Positions 41,301 to 51,625 of a stretch of DNA of 64,000 nucleotides are shown here, piece after piece (the stretch's first letter is position 1; every line of letters starts with the position of its first letter). The position numbers and the translations under genes are program-made. The notes beneath the pieces were generated by a model, which saw only the letters and a list, made by a program, of their open reading frames with translations, had not been told where the DNA came from and did no database searches. This DNA is from Synechococcus sp. UW140 (GTDB lineage: Bacteria; Cyanobacteriota; Cyanobacteriia; PCC-6307; Cyanobiaceae), in assembly GCA_945875915.1 (NCBI GenBank), contig CAMCMT010000007.1, positions 1 through 64,000 on the forward strand. Direction: 5' to 3'.

Positions 41301-41354
41301 ATCGGCGCCGGGGCTATCAGCGGGGTTGCCAGCGGAAGTCAGTCCTGAATTCAT
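38319..41354 (-). CDS. clpB: ClpB-type AAA+ chaperone (second-type, ClpB2-like)
   Basis: The 1011-residue protein has a diverged N-domain ([16 protein letters not shown]), a Pro/Ser/Gly-rich linker near 165-260, NBD1 ([26 protein letters not shown]), a coiled-coil middle domain ([27 protein letters not shown]) and NBD2 ([29 protein letters not shown]). The middle domain marks it as a ClpB disaggregase rather than ClpC or ClpX; no ClpP-binding tripeptide is evident. It is longer than the usual 870-residue ClpB because of the linker and a C-terminal tail. Cyanobacteria usually have two clpB genes; the linker and location next to secE suggest the non-heat-shock copy. Confidence 0.9.
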   Translation of the reverse strand: MNSGLTSAGNPADSPGADPGRGSLTAEPDRFSEAAWELLLASQDQARRWRHGQMDVEHLMQVLFSDPRYGAWVDPLPLQPERLLDRLDAFCADQPSSSGAQLFVGDALEDLLEAADRRRASWGSRWLDGPHLLLALLDEPRCGASLLAAEGLSEELLLRQLRSVGGASERQGPQATPQRAASQPAAPPRPMESGRRPESGSTLERGRRPTDDWIDAPEGGGAAEAGRLGGGTLVRPSASSQAPGPAAVAEPGEGPGLRLEHEPGALEAYGRDLTAAARAGELDPVIGRDTEIRRLIQVLSRRGKNNPVLIGEPGVGKTAIAELLAQRIVAGEVPDSLKGQRLIALDLGALIAGAKFRGQFEERLRSVLMEVAASEATESGAGVILFIDELHTVVSSDRSSADAGSILKPVLARGDLRCIGATTAEDYRRTVEKDPALNRRFQQVLIKEPGREESTQILRGLKERYELHHGVTITDGAVVAATQLADRYISDRCLPDSAIDLIDEAAAQLKMEATSKPRLVEEAEAELRRVELALLAAEAAPMAERLQLQERRQLAIETLQDLQQRWQAERAQQAEWRQLLADDGELRQAIAEAERDGDLEEAARLEYGQLHGVQQRRQDLEQELQADRARGLSLLREQVEADDIADVVARWTGIPVQRLLAGERQKLLELEQRLAERVIGQPEAVAAAAAAIRRARAGMKDPRRPVGSFLFLGPTGVGKTELAKALAAALFDEEEALVRLDMSEFMERNAVARLLGAPPGYVGYEEGGQLTEAVRRRPYAVLLLDEVEKAHPDVFNILLQVLDDGRLSDSQGRTVDFRHTVVVMTSNLASRAILDSARAASGARATPEELAERDAALGEAVDRALAQQFRPELLNRIDEVIRFRPLRPEDLARIVHLQLAELAALLLEQQLVLQVDEAVVGRLARQGYEPEYGARPLRRLLRRSLENPLATELLEERYRGFWGVRVSGAPGDEQGLEPLLFTPLVEPQPPAGEEPLDGRGGGFEGGGNQIR

Positions 41355-41411
41355 TGGCCCTGCGAGTGCTGAAGCCGTTGCCGTGCTGGAGCCCGTCCCT
41401 GCGCCATGGGA

Positions 41412-41813
41412 TCAGGTTGCATGGGCGCGGGAGGCGAGCTGGATCAACTCCAGCTTGTAGCCATCGGGATCTTCCACGAAGGCGATCACCGTGCCCCCCT
41501 CACTCATCGGCCCCGGTTCGCGCACCACCTTGCCCCCCTTGCTGCGGATCGCTTCGCAGGTGCCCACGATGTCGTCGACACCGATGGCGATATGGCCGTA
41601 GGCCGTGCCCAGGTCATAGCTGCTGGTGTCCCAGTTGTGGGTGAGCTCAATCACGGCCGTGTCGGCCTCCTTGCCGTAGCCCAAAAAGGCCAGGGTGAAA
41701 CGGCCGCCTGGGTAATCACGGCGGCGCAACAACGCCATGCCCATCACTTCGGTGTAAAAGCTGAGGGACCGCTCCAGATCCGTAATCCGCAGCATGGTGT
41801 GGAGCAGACGCAT
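41412..41813 (-). CDS. gloA: Lactoylglutathione lyase (glyoxalase I)
   Basis: Glyoxalase I converts the methylglyoxal-glutathione hemithioacetal to S-lactoylglutathione. The ATG at 41813 gives 133 residues starting [26 protein letters not shown]. Metal ligands appear as His5, Glu in VIELTHNWD, His in [10 protein letters not shown] and Glu in YKLELIQL. The frame is open further upstream but only this start matches the family. Confidence 0.93.
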   Translation of the reverse strand: MRLLHTMLRITDLERSLSFYTEVMGMALLRRRDYPGGRFTLAFLGYGKEADTAVIELTHNWDTSSYDLGTAYGHIAIGVDDIVGTCEAIRSKGGKVVREPGPMSEGGTVIAFVEDPDGYKLELIQLASRAHAT

Positions 41814-41918
41814 GGGGCTGGCCGTTAAGGGTGCTTCCATTCTGTCCAGCCGTCTGCCTGCAGGCACCGCCCCTTCAGTGCCAACCAGCACAAATGGTCA
41901 GAGGGGGGCGGCCCATAG

Positions 41919-43244
<1,326 letters not shown>

Positions 43245-43354
43245 GCGCCCAGGGGATCACCCGGGTCAACCCCGGTATCGAGTGCATCAGGACCCGGCGA
43301 AAACGCCAAACTCCCAATCTTCGAAGTCTCAAGTCGCCCGATCGAGCTGAGCCG

Positions 43355-45055
43355 TCAGGTCGCCGGGGAATCGGGGCCAGCGGGGGCCTGGGCCCCGGGC
43401 AATTTGTCTAAGCGCAGATCGCGCTTCAGCCGGCCCTGCAACTTCAGCCAGCCCAGGCCCACCGGCAGGCCTGCCACCAGGGGGATCGCCGCTAGGGCTG
43501 GCCGGGTGCTGGCGCCAAGTAGGGCCGCCGCCACGGCCAGGGCGCCAAGCAGAAAGGATTGGCCAGTCCCCTGCTGGGCCACGGCCAGACGACGCAGCAG
43601 CCGGTCGGTTTCACCGGCTCGGATCTGCACCTGCAGGTCGCCCTGCTCAATGCGCGCCAGGCTTTCCTCGAGGCGGCGCGGAATCCCCAGGGCACGGCTG
43701 CCCACCTCGGCCGCCTGGCGACCCAGCTGGTTGATCAGGTCATTGGGGCCACTGCCGCTTGCGGTCATCAGGGGAAGCAGGTAGGGGCGGGCGATGGCAA
43801 TCAGGCTAAAGCCGGGATCGAGGCTGCGGCCCACCCCCTCGAAGGTGGAGAGGGCCCGCATCACGAAGATCAGCTCCGAGGGCAGGCGAAAGGGCTGCCC
43901 ATACACCAGGTCGTAGAGATCCCCCGACAACTTGGCCAGCACGTTGGAATCGAACGGGGGCGTGAGGGCATCGGTGAGCATCACCCGCACCAGCCGCCGC
44001 ACCGGCCCCGGATCAATGCCCGTGGCGATCACTCCGGCCGCCTGCAACTCGCTCACCAGGCCACCGGCATCGCGGGCGGCGGCGGCGGTCACCATCCGTC
44101 CCAGGCGGCTGCGCAGCCGCTGGGAGATCTGGCCCATCATGCCGAAGTCGTAGTAAATCAGAGCTCCATCGCGGGCCACAGCCAGGTTTCCCGGGTGGGG
44201 ATCGGCGTGGAAGAAGCCGAAGCGCACCAACTGCTGGAGGTAACTGGCCGCCCCCTTTTCTGCCACGGCCGCCGGGTCAATGCCGGCCTCAATCAGGGCC
44301 TGGCGGTCGGTGATTTTGATGCCGGGCACGTAATCGAGGCAAAGCACCCGCCGGCTGGTGAGCTCCCACACCACCCCCGGGATGCGGATGCCGCGGTCCT
44401 CGAGGAATTGCTGGCGGAACCGGGCCGCATGTTCGGCTTCCAGGCGGAAATCCAGCTCCCGCAGCAGCACCCGCCGGCATTCCTGGGCAATCGACACCCA
44501 GTCGCGGCCCTGGCCCCAACGGGGATGGCGCTGCAAGACGGCGGCGATCTGCTGCAACACCTCCAGGTCGAGACGGAACAGGCGCTCGAGGCCAGGCCGC
44601 TGGATCTTGAACACCACCTGGCGGCCGCTACGCAGGCTGGCGCGGTGCACCTGGGCCAGGCTGGCGGCCCCGAGGGGGCTCTCCTCCAGGTCCACCACCT
44701 CAACGCAGCGTTCGCCCAGCTCCTGCTCGAGCAACTGCTGGGCCACCGCAAACGGGAAGGCGGGCACCTGGTCCTGCAGCCGGGCTAGTTCCTCCACATA
44801 GCCGGCCGGCAACACATCCGGCCGGGCCGAGAGGAGTTGCCCGAGCTTGATAAAGGCCGATCCCAAGCCCAACAACTCACCTGTGAGCCAATGGGCCCGC
44901 CGTTGCTGGCGGGCGGCCCGGCGCTCCGGAGTGACACCGCCGCGGTAGGTCCAATCGGCGCCATCGGCCCAGAGGCCAGCCAGCAAGCGCAGCATCGACA
45001 GCCAGATGCGTAAGGAGCGCCGGACGCTGCGCAGCCCCCCCAGCAGGCGCGCCAT
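43355..45055 (-). CDS. ABC1/UbiB-family atypical kinase
   Basis: The 566-residue protein has the ABC1 hallmarks: GSAFIKLGQLLSARPDVLPAGYVEELARLQDQVPAF (KxGQ), LGAASLAQVHRA, VVFKIQRPG and GFFHADPHPGNLAV, and a C-terminal hydrophobic pair (LLGALAVAAALLGA, AAIPLVAGLPVGLG). UbiB-type proteins have ATPase/kinase activity and support quinone and tocopherol metabolism; cyanobacteria and plastids have several. It is the downstream partner of a small conserved-looking gene, overlapped by its stop (TGATG). Confidence 0.9.
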   Translation of the reverse strand: MARLLGGLRSVRRSLRIWLSMLRLLAGLWADGADWTYRGGVTPERRAARQQRRAHWLTGELLGLGSAFIKLGQLLSARPDVLPAGYVEELARLQDQVPAFPFAVAQQLLEQELGERCVEVVDLEESPLGAASLAQVHRASLRSGRQVVFKIQRPGLERLFRLDLEVLQQIAAVLQRHPRWGQGRDWVSIAQECRRVLLRELDFRLEAEHAARFRQQFLEDRGIRIPGVVWELTSRRVLCLDYVPGIKITDRQALIEAGIDPAAVAEKGAASYLQQLVRFGFFHADPHPGNLAVARDGALIYYDFGMMGQISQRLRSRLGRMVTAAAARDAGGLVSELQAAGVIATGIDPGPVRRLVRVMLTDALTPPFDSNVLAKLSGDLYDLVYGQPFRLPSELIFVMRALSTFEGVGRSLDPGFSLIAIARPYLLPLMTASGSGPNDLINQLGRQAAEVGSRALGIPRRLEESLARIEQGDLQVQIRAGETDRLLRRLAVAQQGTGQSFLLGALAVAAALLGASTRPALAAIPLVAGLPVGLGWLKLQGRLKRDLRLDKLPGAQAPAGPDSPAT

Positions 45056-45411
45056 CAGGAGCGGTCCTCAAGCTGGCGCGCCATGGCGGCCACCTGGGCC
45101 CGCAGCTGGTCGATCTGGTCCTGGGGATCGGCTAAGGGCTGGGTGGCACTGGGGCTGGGAACCCAGGAGCCAGCCTGGCTATCGGCTGACCAGGTTGGGG
45201 GCCCGGGAGTTTGCGAAGCAGCTTCTCCGTGATCGAGGCGATCGGCCTCCAGCTCCACCTCCTCAACGAACAACTGCCATTCGCGACTCAGCCGCCCGGG
45301 GGCATCCTGGGCCATCAGGGCCAGCTCGGCGGCCGCATCGGCCAGGCCGCTACCGAGGCGCACCACCAGGCGATTGAGCGCGGCCTGAATTAAGGACTGG
45401 GGCGCAGGCAT
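45055..45411 (-). CDS. Small protein co-transcribed with the ABC1 kinase
   Basis: The ATG at 45411 gives 118 residues: helix-rich start (LIQAALNRLVVRLGSGLADAAAELALMAQDA), a helix EWQLFVEEVELEADRLD, a Pro/Ser linker and an end coiled coil (DQIDQLRAQVAAMARQLEDRS). No family name was recognised. The stop overlaps the ABC1 start, so a joint function is plausible. The frame is open upstream, but only the part from 45411 looks coding. Confidence 0.65.
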   Translation of the reverse strand: MPAPQSLIQAALNRLVVRLGSGLADAAAELALMAQDAPGRLSREWQLFVEEVELEADRLDHGEAASQTPGPPTWSADSQAGSWVPSPSATQPLADPQDQIDQLRAQVAAMARQLEDRS

Positions 45412-45457
45412 GGGAGGCCGGCCAGGCAAGGCAAAAGGCTGCTGAAACTGTGGCAGA

Positions 45458-45925
45458 TCAGGGCCGGCTGCCGGGGCTCGCAGGCGGAGCCGCTGGCAGG
45501 AAGGGGGCGCTGGGGGCTGTCGGCGCCGCAGGCAGGTCCGGTGCGCTCGGGGGCTCTTCCTGGTCGGCCCCCGGGCCAGGGGCCGGCTCCAGGGGAGCAA
45601 GGCCCCCATCCGGAAACATGGAAGCCTCCTTGGCCTCGGCCCCAGCCCTGGCGGCCTCCTCAGCCTGCAGGCGCTGCTGGTCGAGGGATTCCAGATCGGC
45701 AAGGATCGACTCGCTGCTGGAGCCGAACCGCAACCTCAGGCTCTCCAGGCTGGACCCCGGGAACGGCTGTACATCAAAATTGCGACCGAAACGCACCAGT
45801 TCGCCCACCTGCAGGTTGAACAGGCGCTGGCTCACCCCGTAGCCCAGGCCAAAGCAGACGCCCACTACAAGCGGCCCCATCCAGGGGCGAGGGCGCCGCT
45901 GGGGCGCTGGTGCGGCCTTAGCCAT
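45458..45925 (-). CDS. Single-span membrane protein with acidic tail
   Basis: The ATG at 45925 gives 155 residues: a basic start (KAAPAPQRRPRPW), one membrane span (MGPLVVGVCFGLGYGVSQRLF), a helix-rich part (SILADLESLDQQRLQAEEAARAG) and a Pro/Ala tail. The block LVRFGRNFDVQPFPGSSLESLRLRFG is likely conserved in picocyanobacteria. Function is unknown. Confidence 0.6.
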   Translation of the reverse strand: MAKAAPAPQRRPRPWMGPLVVGVCFGLGYGVSQRLFNLQVGELVRFGRNFDVQPFPGSSLESLRLRFGSSSESILADLESLDQQRLQAEEAARAGAEAKEASMFPDGGLAPLEPAPGPGADQEEPPSAPDLPAAPTAPSAPFLPAAPPASPGSRP

Positions 45926-46140
45926 CCCTTCCCTAGCGATCGGTCCGGGCATCCTGCCAGGGGTATGGGGTCTTGGGTTGCCCAGCCCTGGGGCGGCCGG
46001 CCCCCCACAAGCCGTTAAACGGCCCCAATCCACCGGTTGGACCCTGGCAAAGCAGCCTGGATCAAGGCACTGCCCCAAGCAGAAAGTAACAGCACAGAAG
46101 CCAGCTTAAAGGGCCGTCATTAAGGCCTTGAAGCCATTTC

Positions 46141-47370
46141 TTAAGTCGTGTAATCGGCGTTAATACGAATATATTGATCCGAGAGATCACAGCCCCAGGC
46201 GCGGCCCTGGCCAGGGCCGGTGCCGACGCCCAGGCGAATCAGCACGGTGTCATCCTGCAGATAGGCGGCGGCGGCCCGATCCCGGATGTAGCCGGAGGCG
46301 GCAAGACGATCGAAGGGCAAGGGTTGGCCGGCGGCCATCAGTTGGTGGTCCCCCAGCCAGAGGGCCACGGCGCCGGGATCGAAAACCACCCCTGAGCGGC
46401 CGGCAGCCGCCAGGATCCGGCCCCAATTGGGGTCGCGGCCATGGATGGCGCATTTCACCAGGGACGAGCCACAGATCGTGCGGGCGATGGCACGGGAATC
46501 GGCATCCGTGGCAGCACCCTCGACCTGCACCTCGATCAGGCAGGTGGCGCCTTCGCCGTCGCGGGCGATCGCCCGGCCCAGCCAACTCGCCACCTGGGTG
46601 AGGCCGGCCTCAAGGGAGTCAAAATGCTCGGGGTTTAGGGGCTCTCCGGCTGCAAAGGCCAGGAAACAATCGTTGGTGCTGGTGTCTCCGTCCACCGTGA
46701 TCGCATTGAAAGAGCGATCAACCGCCCGCTTCACCATCGCCTGCCAAACCGCGGCGGGCACCCCCGCATCGCAGCTGAGCATGGCCAGCATCGTCGCCAT
46801 GGCGGGGTGGATCATGCCCGATCCCTTGGCCATGCCGCCGATGCGCACCACCTGCCCGCCCAGGTTGGCCTCAAGAGCGAGTTGTTTGTCGACCAGATCG
46901 GTGGTGAGGATCGCCCGGGCTGCGCCATCGCCCCCCTTGGGGCTGAGGGCGGCCACCAGGGGATCGAGCCCCGCCAGCAGGATCTCCATCGGGATCGGCA
47001 CGCCAATCACGCCGGTGGAGCAGATCAGCACCTCGTCGTCATCAAGCCCTAATCGCTGGGCCAGGGAGCCCGTGGCCCGCAGGCTGTCGACCAGGCCGCG
47101 GTCGCCCGTACAGGCATTGGCCTGGCCGGAATTAGTCAGCACGGCCCGGGCCCGGCCGCCAGTCGCGGCCAACCGGTCGGCGCAGAGGTCAACGCAGGCC
47201 GCCCGCACGACACTGGTGGTGAAGGTGCCGGCGCACACCGCCCCTGGTGGGGCCACCACTAGGGAAAGATCGGCTTTGCCCGAGGCCTTCAAGCCGGCCG
47301 TGATCCCGGCGGCCAGGAAACCTTTGGGGGCAGTGACGCCGCCGGGGGTGGGGTGCCAGGGATGGGTCAA
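46141..47370 (-). CDS. argJ: Bifunctional ornithine acetyltransferase/N-acetylglutamate synthase
   Basis: ArgJ recycles acetyl groups in arginine synthesis. The 409-residue precursor self-cleaves before the Thr in HPAMATMLAML; the block TVDGDTSTNDCFLAFA and the C-terminal NDQY-like end (SDQYIRINADYTT) are typical. It starts with TTG (THPWHPTPGGVTAPKGF) because no closer ATG fits. Divergent coaE lies 60 bases away. Confidence 0.95.
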   Translation of the reverse strand: MTHPWHPTPGGVTAPKGFLAAGITAGLKASGKADLSLVVAPPGAVCAGTFTTSVVRAACVDLCADRLAATGGRARAVLTNSGQANACTGDRGLVDSLRATGSLAQRLGLDDDEVLICSTGVIGVPIPMEILLAGLDPLVAALSPKGGDGAARAILTTDLVDKQLALEANLGGQVVRIGGMAKGSGMIHPAMATMLAMLSCDAGVPAAVWQAMVKRAVDRSFNAITVDGDTSTNDCFLAFAAGEPLNPEHFDSLEAGLTQVASWLGRAIARDGEGATCLIEVQVEGAATDADSRAIARTICGSSLVKCAIHGRDPNWGRILAAAGRSGVVFDPGAVALWLGDHQLMAAGQPLPFDRLAASGYIRDRAAAAYLQDDTVLIRLGVGTGPGQGRAWGCDLSDQYIRINADYTT

Positions 47371-47429
47371 GAGGCGCCTCTGCTGCGACCCTGAGCATCG
47401 GACAGACCCGCCTCCACCGGCACCCGCCC

Positions 47430-48101
47430 ATGGCTGACTTACCGCGCTGGCCAGGCCCCCAACGGCGCATCGGCCTCACCGGCGGCATCGCCACCGGCAA
47501 AAGCAGCGCCGGCCACTGGCTGGCCACCGTGGCGGGACTCCCCGTGCTGGATGCCGATCTCTACGCCCGTGAAGCCCTGGCACCCGGCTCGCCTGGGGCC
47601 AAGGCCGTGCTGGAGCGCTACGGCGCGGCAATGGGAGATCCGTCTAGAGCCGGCGAAGCCGCGATGGTGCTCGATCGCTCCGCCCTCGGGCGCATCGTCT
47701 TCAACGACCCAGCCGAGCGCCTCTGGCTGGAGCAGCTGGTCCATCCCCTAGTGCGCGCCCGCATCGACCTGCAGCTGGCCGCCCGGACGGATGCGCCGGT
47801 GGTGGTGCTGATGGTGCCCCTGTTGTTTGAGGCGAGGCTCACGGGGCTTTGCAGCGAGGTCTGGCTGGTGGACTGCGATGAAGACCAGCAGCTCCAACGG
47901 CTGATCGCCCGCGATCACTGCAGCAAAGCCGAAGCGCGGGCCCGCATCGCCGCCCAATGGCCCTTGGTACGGAAGCGGCCCCTGGCCGATGCCCTGGTCA
48001 GCAACCGGGGCGAAGCGGGGCAATGGGTTGAAACCCTTCAAGACCTACTGGACAACGGCAGCCCAGGAGCGCTTCGGCCAACGAGGAACGCCCAGTCCTG
48101 A
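47430..48101 (+). CDS. coaE: Dephospho-CoA kinase
   Basis: CoaE phosphorylates dephospho-CoA in the last step of CoA synthesis. The 223-residue protein has the P-loop GGIATGKSSAG, DADLYAREALAPGSPG, LVHPLVRARI, VLMVPLLFEARL, VDCDEDQQLQRLIARD and the end block VSNRGEAGQW. It converges on gatB. Confidence 0.95.
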   Translation: MADLPRWPGPQRRIGLTGGIATGKSSAGHWLATVAGLPVLDADLYAREALAPGSPGAKAVLERYGAAMGDPSRAGEAAMVLDRSALGRIVFNDPAERLWLEQLVHPLVRARIDLQLAARTDAPVVVLMVPLLFEARLTGLCSEVWLVDCDEDQQLQRLIARDHCSKAEARARIAAQWPLVRKRPLADALVSNRGEAGQWVETLQDLLDNGSPGALRPTRNAQS

Positions 48102-48177
48102 GCTCCAGATCAATCAGCCCTCCGCTGCAGGTTGAGGGCCCAGACCCGTTCAACCTTCAGCGCCAGAGTGGTCGACT

Positions 48178-49689
48178 TCAACCCTTGAGCTTCTCAATCA
48201 AAATCTGGTTGGCCAGCTTGGGATCCGCCTTGCCACCCGTTTGCTTCATCAGCTGGCCCACAAAGAAGCCCTGCAATTTAGTTTTTCCGCCCCGGAAGGC
48301 TTCCACCTCGGCGGGATGGGCCGCGAGCAGCTTGTCCACGATCGTTGTAATCGTGGCCGGATCGCTGATCATGCCTAGGCCCTGGGCCTCAACGATCGCC
48401 TTGGGAGAGCCGCCCTGGGCCAACAACTCGGGCAACAGGTCTTTAGCGATTTTGCCGCTGATCACGCCCCCATCGATCAGTTGCACCAACTCAGCAAGTT
48501 GCTCGGGCTGCAGCGGCAATTCCGCGATTGAAAGCCGATTGGCGTTCACATGGGCCGCAATGTCACCCGTCACCCAATTGGACACGGTCTTTGCATCGGC
48601 GCCGGCTGCTACGGCCGCCTCAAAGTATTCAGCCATGGCCCGCTCATCGGTCAGCACCCGGGCGTCATAGATGGAGAGCCCCAGTTGCTCGGCGTAGCGA
48701 TGGCGTTTGGCGGCGGGCAGCTCCGGCAATTCGGAGCGCCAACCCTCGCGCTGCTCGGCTCCCACTTCGATTGGCCCCAAATCCGGATCGGGGAAGTAGC
48801 GGTAATCGCTGGCCCCTTCCTTGCTGCGCATGCTCTTGGTGAGCTGCTTGCCCTCATCCCAGAGCCGGGTTTCCTGCACCACCGGCTCGCCAGCCTCATA
48901 GGCCTTGATCTGGCGATGAATCTCGTAATCGCAGGCCTTCTGAATTGCCGAAAAGGAGTTCATGTTCTTAATTTCCACCTTCGTACCGAAGGTGGCATCA
49001 GGACCACGACGCACCGAAATATTGACGTCACAGCGCAGGGAGCCTTCCTGCATGTTGCCATCACTCACGCCTAAATAACGCATGATCCGGCGAATTTCGG
49101 AGGCATATTCGGCCGCCTCCCGACCCGTGCGCAGATCGGGCTTGCTAACGATCTCAGCGAGGGCGACACCAGCGCGGTTGTAATCCACTAGGGAATGGGT
49201 GCTGCCGGCCAGGCGATCGCTGCCGGCATGCACCAGCTTTCCGGCGTCTTCCTCCATATGCAGCCGCTCAATGCCAATGGTTTTGAGGTAGGTGTCTTTA
49301 CCTTTCTCGGCTACTTCAACCTCAATCCAACCGTTCTCTGCGATCGGCTCATCGAATTGAGAGATCTGGTAGTTCTTAGGAAGATCGGGGTAAAAATACT
49401 GCTTACGATCAAACTTACTATGTTCAGCAATATGCAGATTGAGGGCTAGCGCCGCCTTAACCGCATACTCCAACACCTTCCGATTCAACACCGGCAGGGT
49501 GCCGGGCAGCCCGCAAACAACCGGATCGATGTGGGTATTGGGATCATCGCCGAAGGCCGTGGAGGCCGACGTGAAAATCTTGCTGTTCGTGCCCAGCTGC
49601 ACGTGGGTCTCAAGGCCGATCACGGCTTCCCAAGGAAGCAGCTCACCGCTGCTGGGGGTCGTTTTAACTGCTGCGCTGGTCGAGGCCAT
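48178..49689 (-). CDS. gatB: Asp-tRNA(Asn)/Glu-tRNA(Gln) amidotransferase subunit B
   Basis: GatB is part of GatCAB, which converts Glu-tRNA(Gln) to Gln-tRNA(Gln). The 503-residue protein has WEAVIGLETHVQLGT, YFYPDLPKNYQISQFD, LHMEEDAGKLVH, VDYNRAGVALAEIVSKPD, QEGSLRCDVNISVR, EIKNMNSFSAIQKACDYEI and a GatB/YqeY C-terminal domain. Length is normal. Confidence 0.97.
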   Translation of the reverse strand: MASTSAAVKTTPSSGELLPWEAVIGLETHVQLGTNSKIFTSASTAFGDDPNTHIDPVVCGLPGTLPVLNRKVLEYAVKAALALNLHIAEHSKFDRKQYFYPDLPKNYQISQFDEPIAENGWIEVEVAEKGKDTYLKTIGIERLHMEEDAGKLVHAGSDRLAGSTHSLVDYNRAGVALAEIVSKPDLRTGREAAEYASEIRRIMRYLGVSDGNMQEGSLRCDVNISVRRGPDATFGTKVEIKNMNSFSAIQKACDYEIHRQIKAYEAGEPVVQETRLWDEGKQLTKSMRSKEGASDYRYFPDPDLGPIEVGAEQREGWRSELPELPAAKRHRYAEQLGLSIYDARVLTDERAMAEYFEAAVAAGADAKTVSNWVTGDIAAHVNANRLSIAELPLQPEQLAELVQLIDGGVISGKIAKDLLPELLAQGGSPKAIVEAQGLGMISDPATITTIVDKLLAAHPAEVEAFRGGKTKLQGFFVGQLMKQTGGKADPKLANQILIEKLKG

Positions 49690-49809
49690 AACCCTGCTCT
49701 CCCTGGTCCTGTGCGTACAGCGATCCTATGGGTCCCTCCCACCGTTCCCAAGCCTTGGCCAAACCAGGGCCGGCCCAACGGTACGGCCCCCATTGGATAG
49801 GTTGACCCC

Positions 49810-50937
49810 ATGGCCACCTCCACCGAACCAATCCTGATCCTGGGTGGCGGCCTGATGGGTTTAGCCGTCGCCCACCAACTGGCGCGCCGGGGTCAAGCCG
49901 TGCTCGTGCTGAGCCGACGCCGCAACGAGGCCGCCGGTTTTGTGGCCGCCGGCATGCTCGCCCCCCATGCGGAGGGACTCTCAGGCGCCCTCCTGCAACT
50001 GGGCCAAGCCAGCTTGGCCCTGGTCCCAGCCTGGGTAACCCAAATCGAAACAGACAGCGGCCTGAGCTGTGGGCTGAGAAACTGCGGCATCGTCGTCCCC
50101 TTCCGAACCCCGGAGGAACGGGACAGCTACCCGACGGCGTCCTGGGGCACAAGCCTGGATCGCCAGGGCCTACAAGGCGAAGTGCCAGGCATAGCCGCTA
50201 CTTGGCAGGCAGGACTGCTGTTCACCCAGGACGGCCAGATTGACAACCGTCGCCAACTGATGCGGGCCCTAGAGCGGGCCTGCACACGCCTGGGCGTGCA
50301 GTTCCAGGAAGGCAGCGAGGTGCAGAAACTGATCAAGGGCCCAAGCGGCAAACTCCAAGGCGTGCGCCTGGTCACCGCAGAAGGCGACGCCCTCAGCCTG
50401 ACCTGCTGCCAAGCCGTACTTGCGGGCGGAGCCTGGAGTGGCCAGCTGCTGCCCGAGTTGCCGGTCTTCCCTGTCAAGGGCCAGATGCTCTCCCTCCAAG
50501 CCCCCAAAGGGGCCCTGGAACGGGTGGTATTCGGACCCGGCACCTACCTGGTGCCACGGGAAGACGGGCTGCTGGTCGTGGGGGCCACAAGCGAACCGGA
50601 AGCGGGCTTTGGGGAAGGCCTGACCCCAAACGGGCAACGAAGCCTGCAAGAAGGCATCGGCTCCCTACTGCCGGCCGCCAGTCAGTGGCCACCGATGGAA
50701 CGCTGGTGGGGCTTCCGGCCCTGCACCCCCGATGGGGGACCTCTGCTTGGAAGTAGTGCCATCCCAGGGCTATGGCTGGCCACAGGCCACCACCGCAACG
50801 GAGTTCTGCTAGCCGCAATCACAGCAGAGCTGCTCTGCCAACAAATCAATCCAGGGTCAGCGGAAAATCCGGAATCAAGCGAAGCAGCGCTAAGACTGCT
50901 GAACCAGTTCCGTTGGAGCCGATTCCAGCAGGCCTGA
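49810..50937 (+). CDS. thiO: Glycine oxidase ThiO-like FAD enzyme
   Basis: The 375-residue D-amino-acid-oxidase-fold protein begins with the FAD loop ILGGGLMGLAVAHQLARRG and has AAGFVAAGMLAPHAEG, LTCCQAVLAGGAWSGQLL, PVKGQMLSL, GATSEPEAGFGEGLTPNG and the end block PGLWLATGHHRNGVLLAAITAELL. ThiO oxidises glycine to dehydroglycine for thiazole synthesis in thiamine formation. A related FAD oxidase is possible, but the GHHRNGVLLAP-like block fits ThiO well. Confidence 0.88.
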   Translation: MATSTEPILILGGGLMGLAVAHQLARRGQAVLVLSRRRNEAAGFVAAGMLAPHAEGLSGALLQLGQASLALVPAWVTQIETDSGLSCGLRNCGIVVPFRTPEERDSYPTASWGTSLDRQGLQGEVPGIAATWQAGLLFTQDGQIDNRRQLMRALERACTRLGVQFQEGSEVQKLIKGPSGKLQGVRLVTAEGDALSLTCCQAVLAGGAWSGQLLPELPVFPVKGQMLSLQAPKGALERVVFGPGTYLVPREDGLLVVGATSEPEAGFGEGLTPNGQRSLQEGIGSLLPAASQWPPMERWWGFRPCTPDGGPLLGSSAIPGLWLATGHHRNGVLLAAITAELLCQQINPGSAENPESSEAALRLLNQFRWSRFQQA

Positions 50938-50981
50938 TCCGTTAGGGCGATTCAGGCGCAGTCAAAGGCCCCGACCAAAAC

Positions 50982-51440
50982 TCAGGCCTCAACGCGCCAG
51001 GCCTGGTCTGCAGGCGACCAATCGCCCAGCTCGGAAGGCTGGAACCACAAACCAATCTCGAAGGCGGCAGTCTCGGGAGCATCGGAACCGTGGATCACGT
51101 TGCGGCCGATGTTGACGGCCAAATCACCACGAATCGTGCCGGGCTCCGCCTCTAGGGGTTTGGTGGCACCAATCAGCTTGCGGGCACTGGCGATCACGCC
51201 ATCGCCTTCCCAAACCATGGCCACCACTGGACCACTGGTGATGAAATCCACCAAACCCGCGAAAAAGGGACGCTCGCTGTGGACCCCGTAGTGGCTTTCA
51301 GCCAAGGCCCGGCTAGGTGTGAGCTGCTTCAGGCCAACGAGCTTGAAACCCTTACGTTCAAAACGCCCCAAGATCTCGCCCACAAGGCCCCTTTGCACGC
51401 CATCGGGCTTGATGGCAATAAAGCTGCGTTCAACGGCCAT
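50982..51440 (-). CDS. ndk: Nucleoside diphosphate kinase
   Basis: The 152-residue enzyme balances NTP pools by phosphate transfer through a His. It has [20 protein letters not shown], the [18 protein letters not shown] block and [16 protein letters not shown] with the active His. The length is standard. It is divergent from speA. Confidence 0.97.
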   Translation of the reverse strand: MAVERSFIAIKPDGVQRGLVGEILGRFERKGFKLVGLKQLTPSRALAESHYGVHSERPFFAGLVDFITSGPVVAMVWEGDGVIASARKLIGATKPLEAEPGTIRGDLAVNIGRNVIHGSDAPETAAFEIGLWFQPSELGDWSPADQAWRVEA

Positions 51441-51625
51441 GGAAGCGGCAAGAAGGTGAATCCATCGTCAGGGGCCGCCCTGCCCCTTGGCAAGCAAGAA
51501 AGCGACTCAGATAACTAGGGGGCTCCAATCGGCCTTGAAATCGGCATGAAGGCCGGGGAAAACGGCGTTGATGCGTGGGAAGCCAGCCCGCCTCCCTAGA
51601 GTCCAGCCCATCGAGGAACAAGCCA

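Noticed and set aside
43245-43354. Terminator between eno and the ABC1 kinase gene
   Set aside because: ACCCGGG/CCCCGGT can pair with a mismatch, but there is no T-run and the stem is short.
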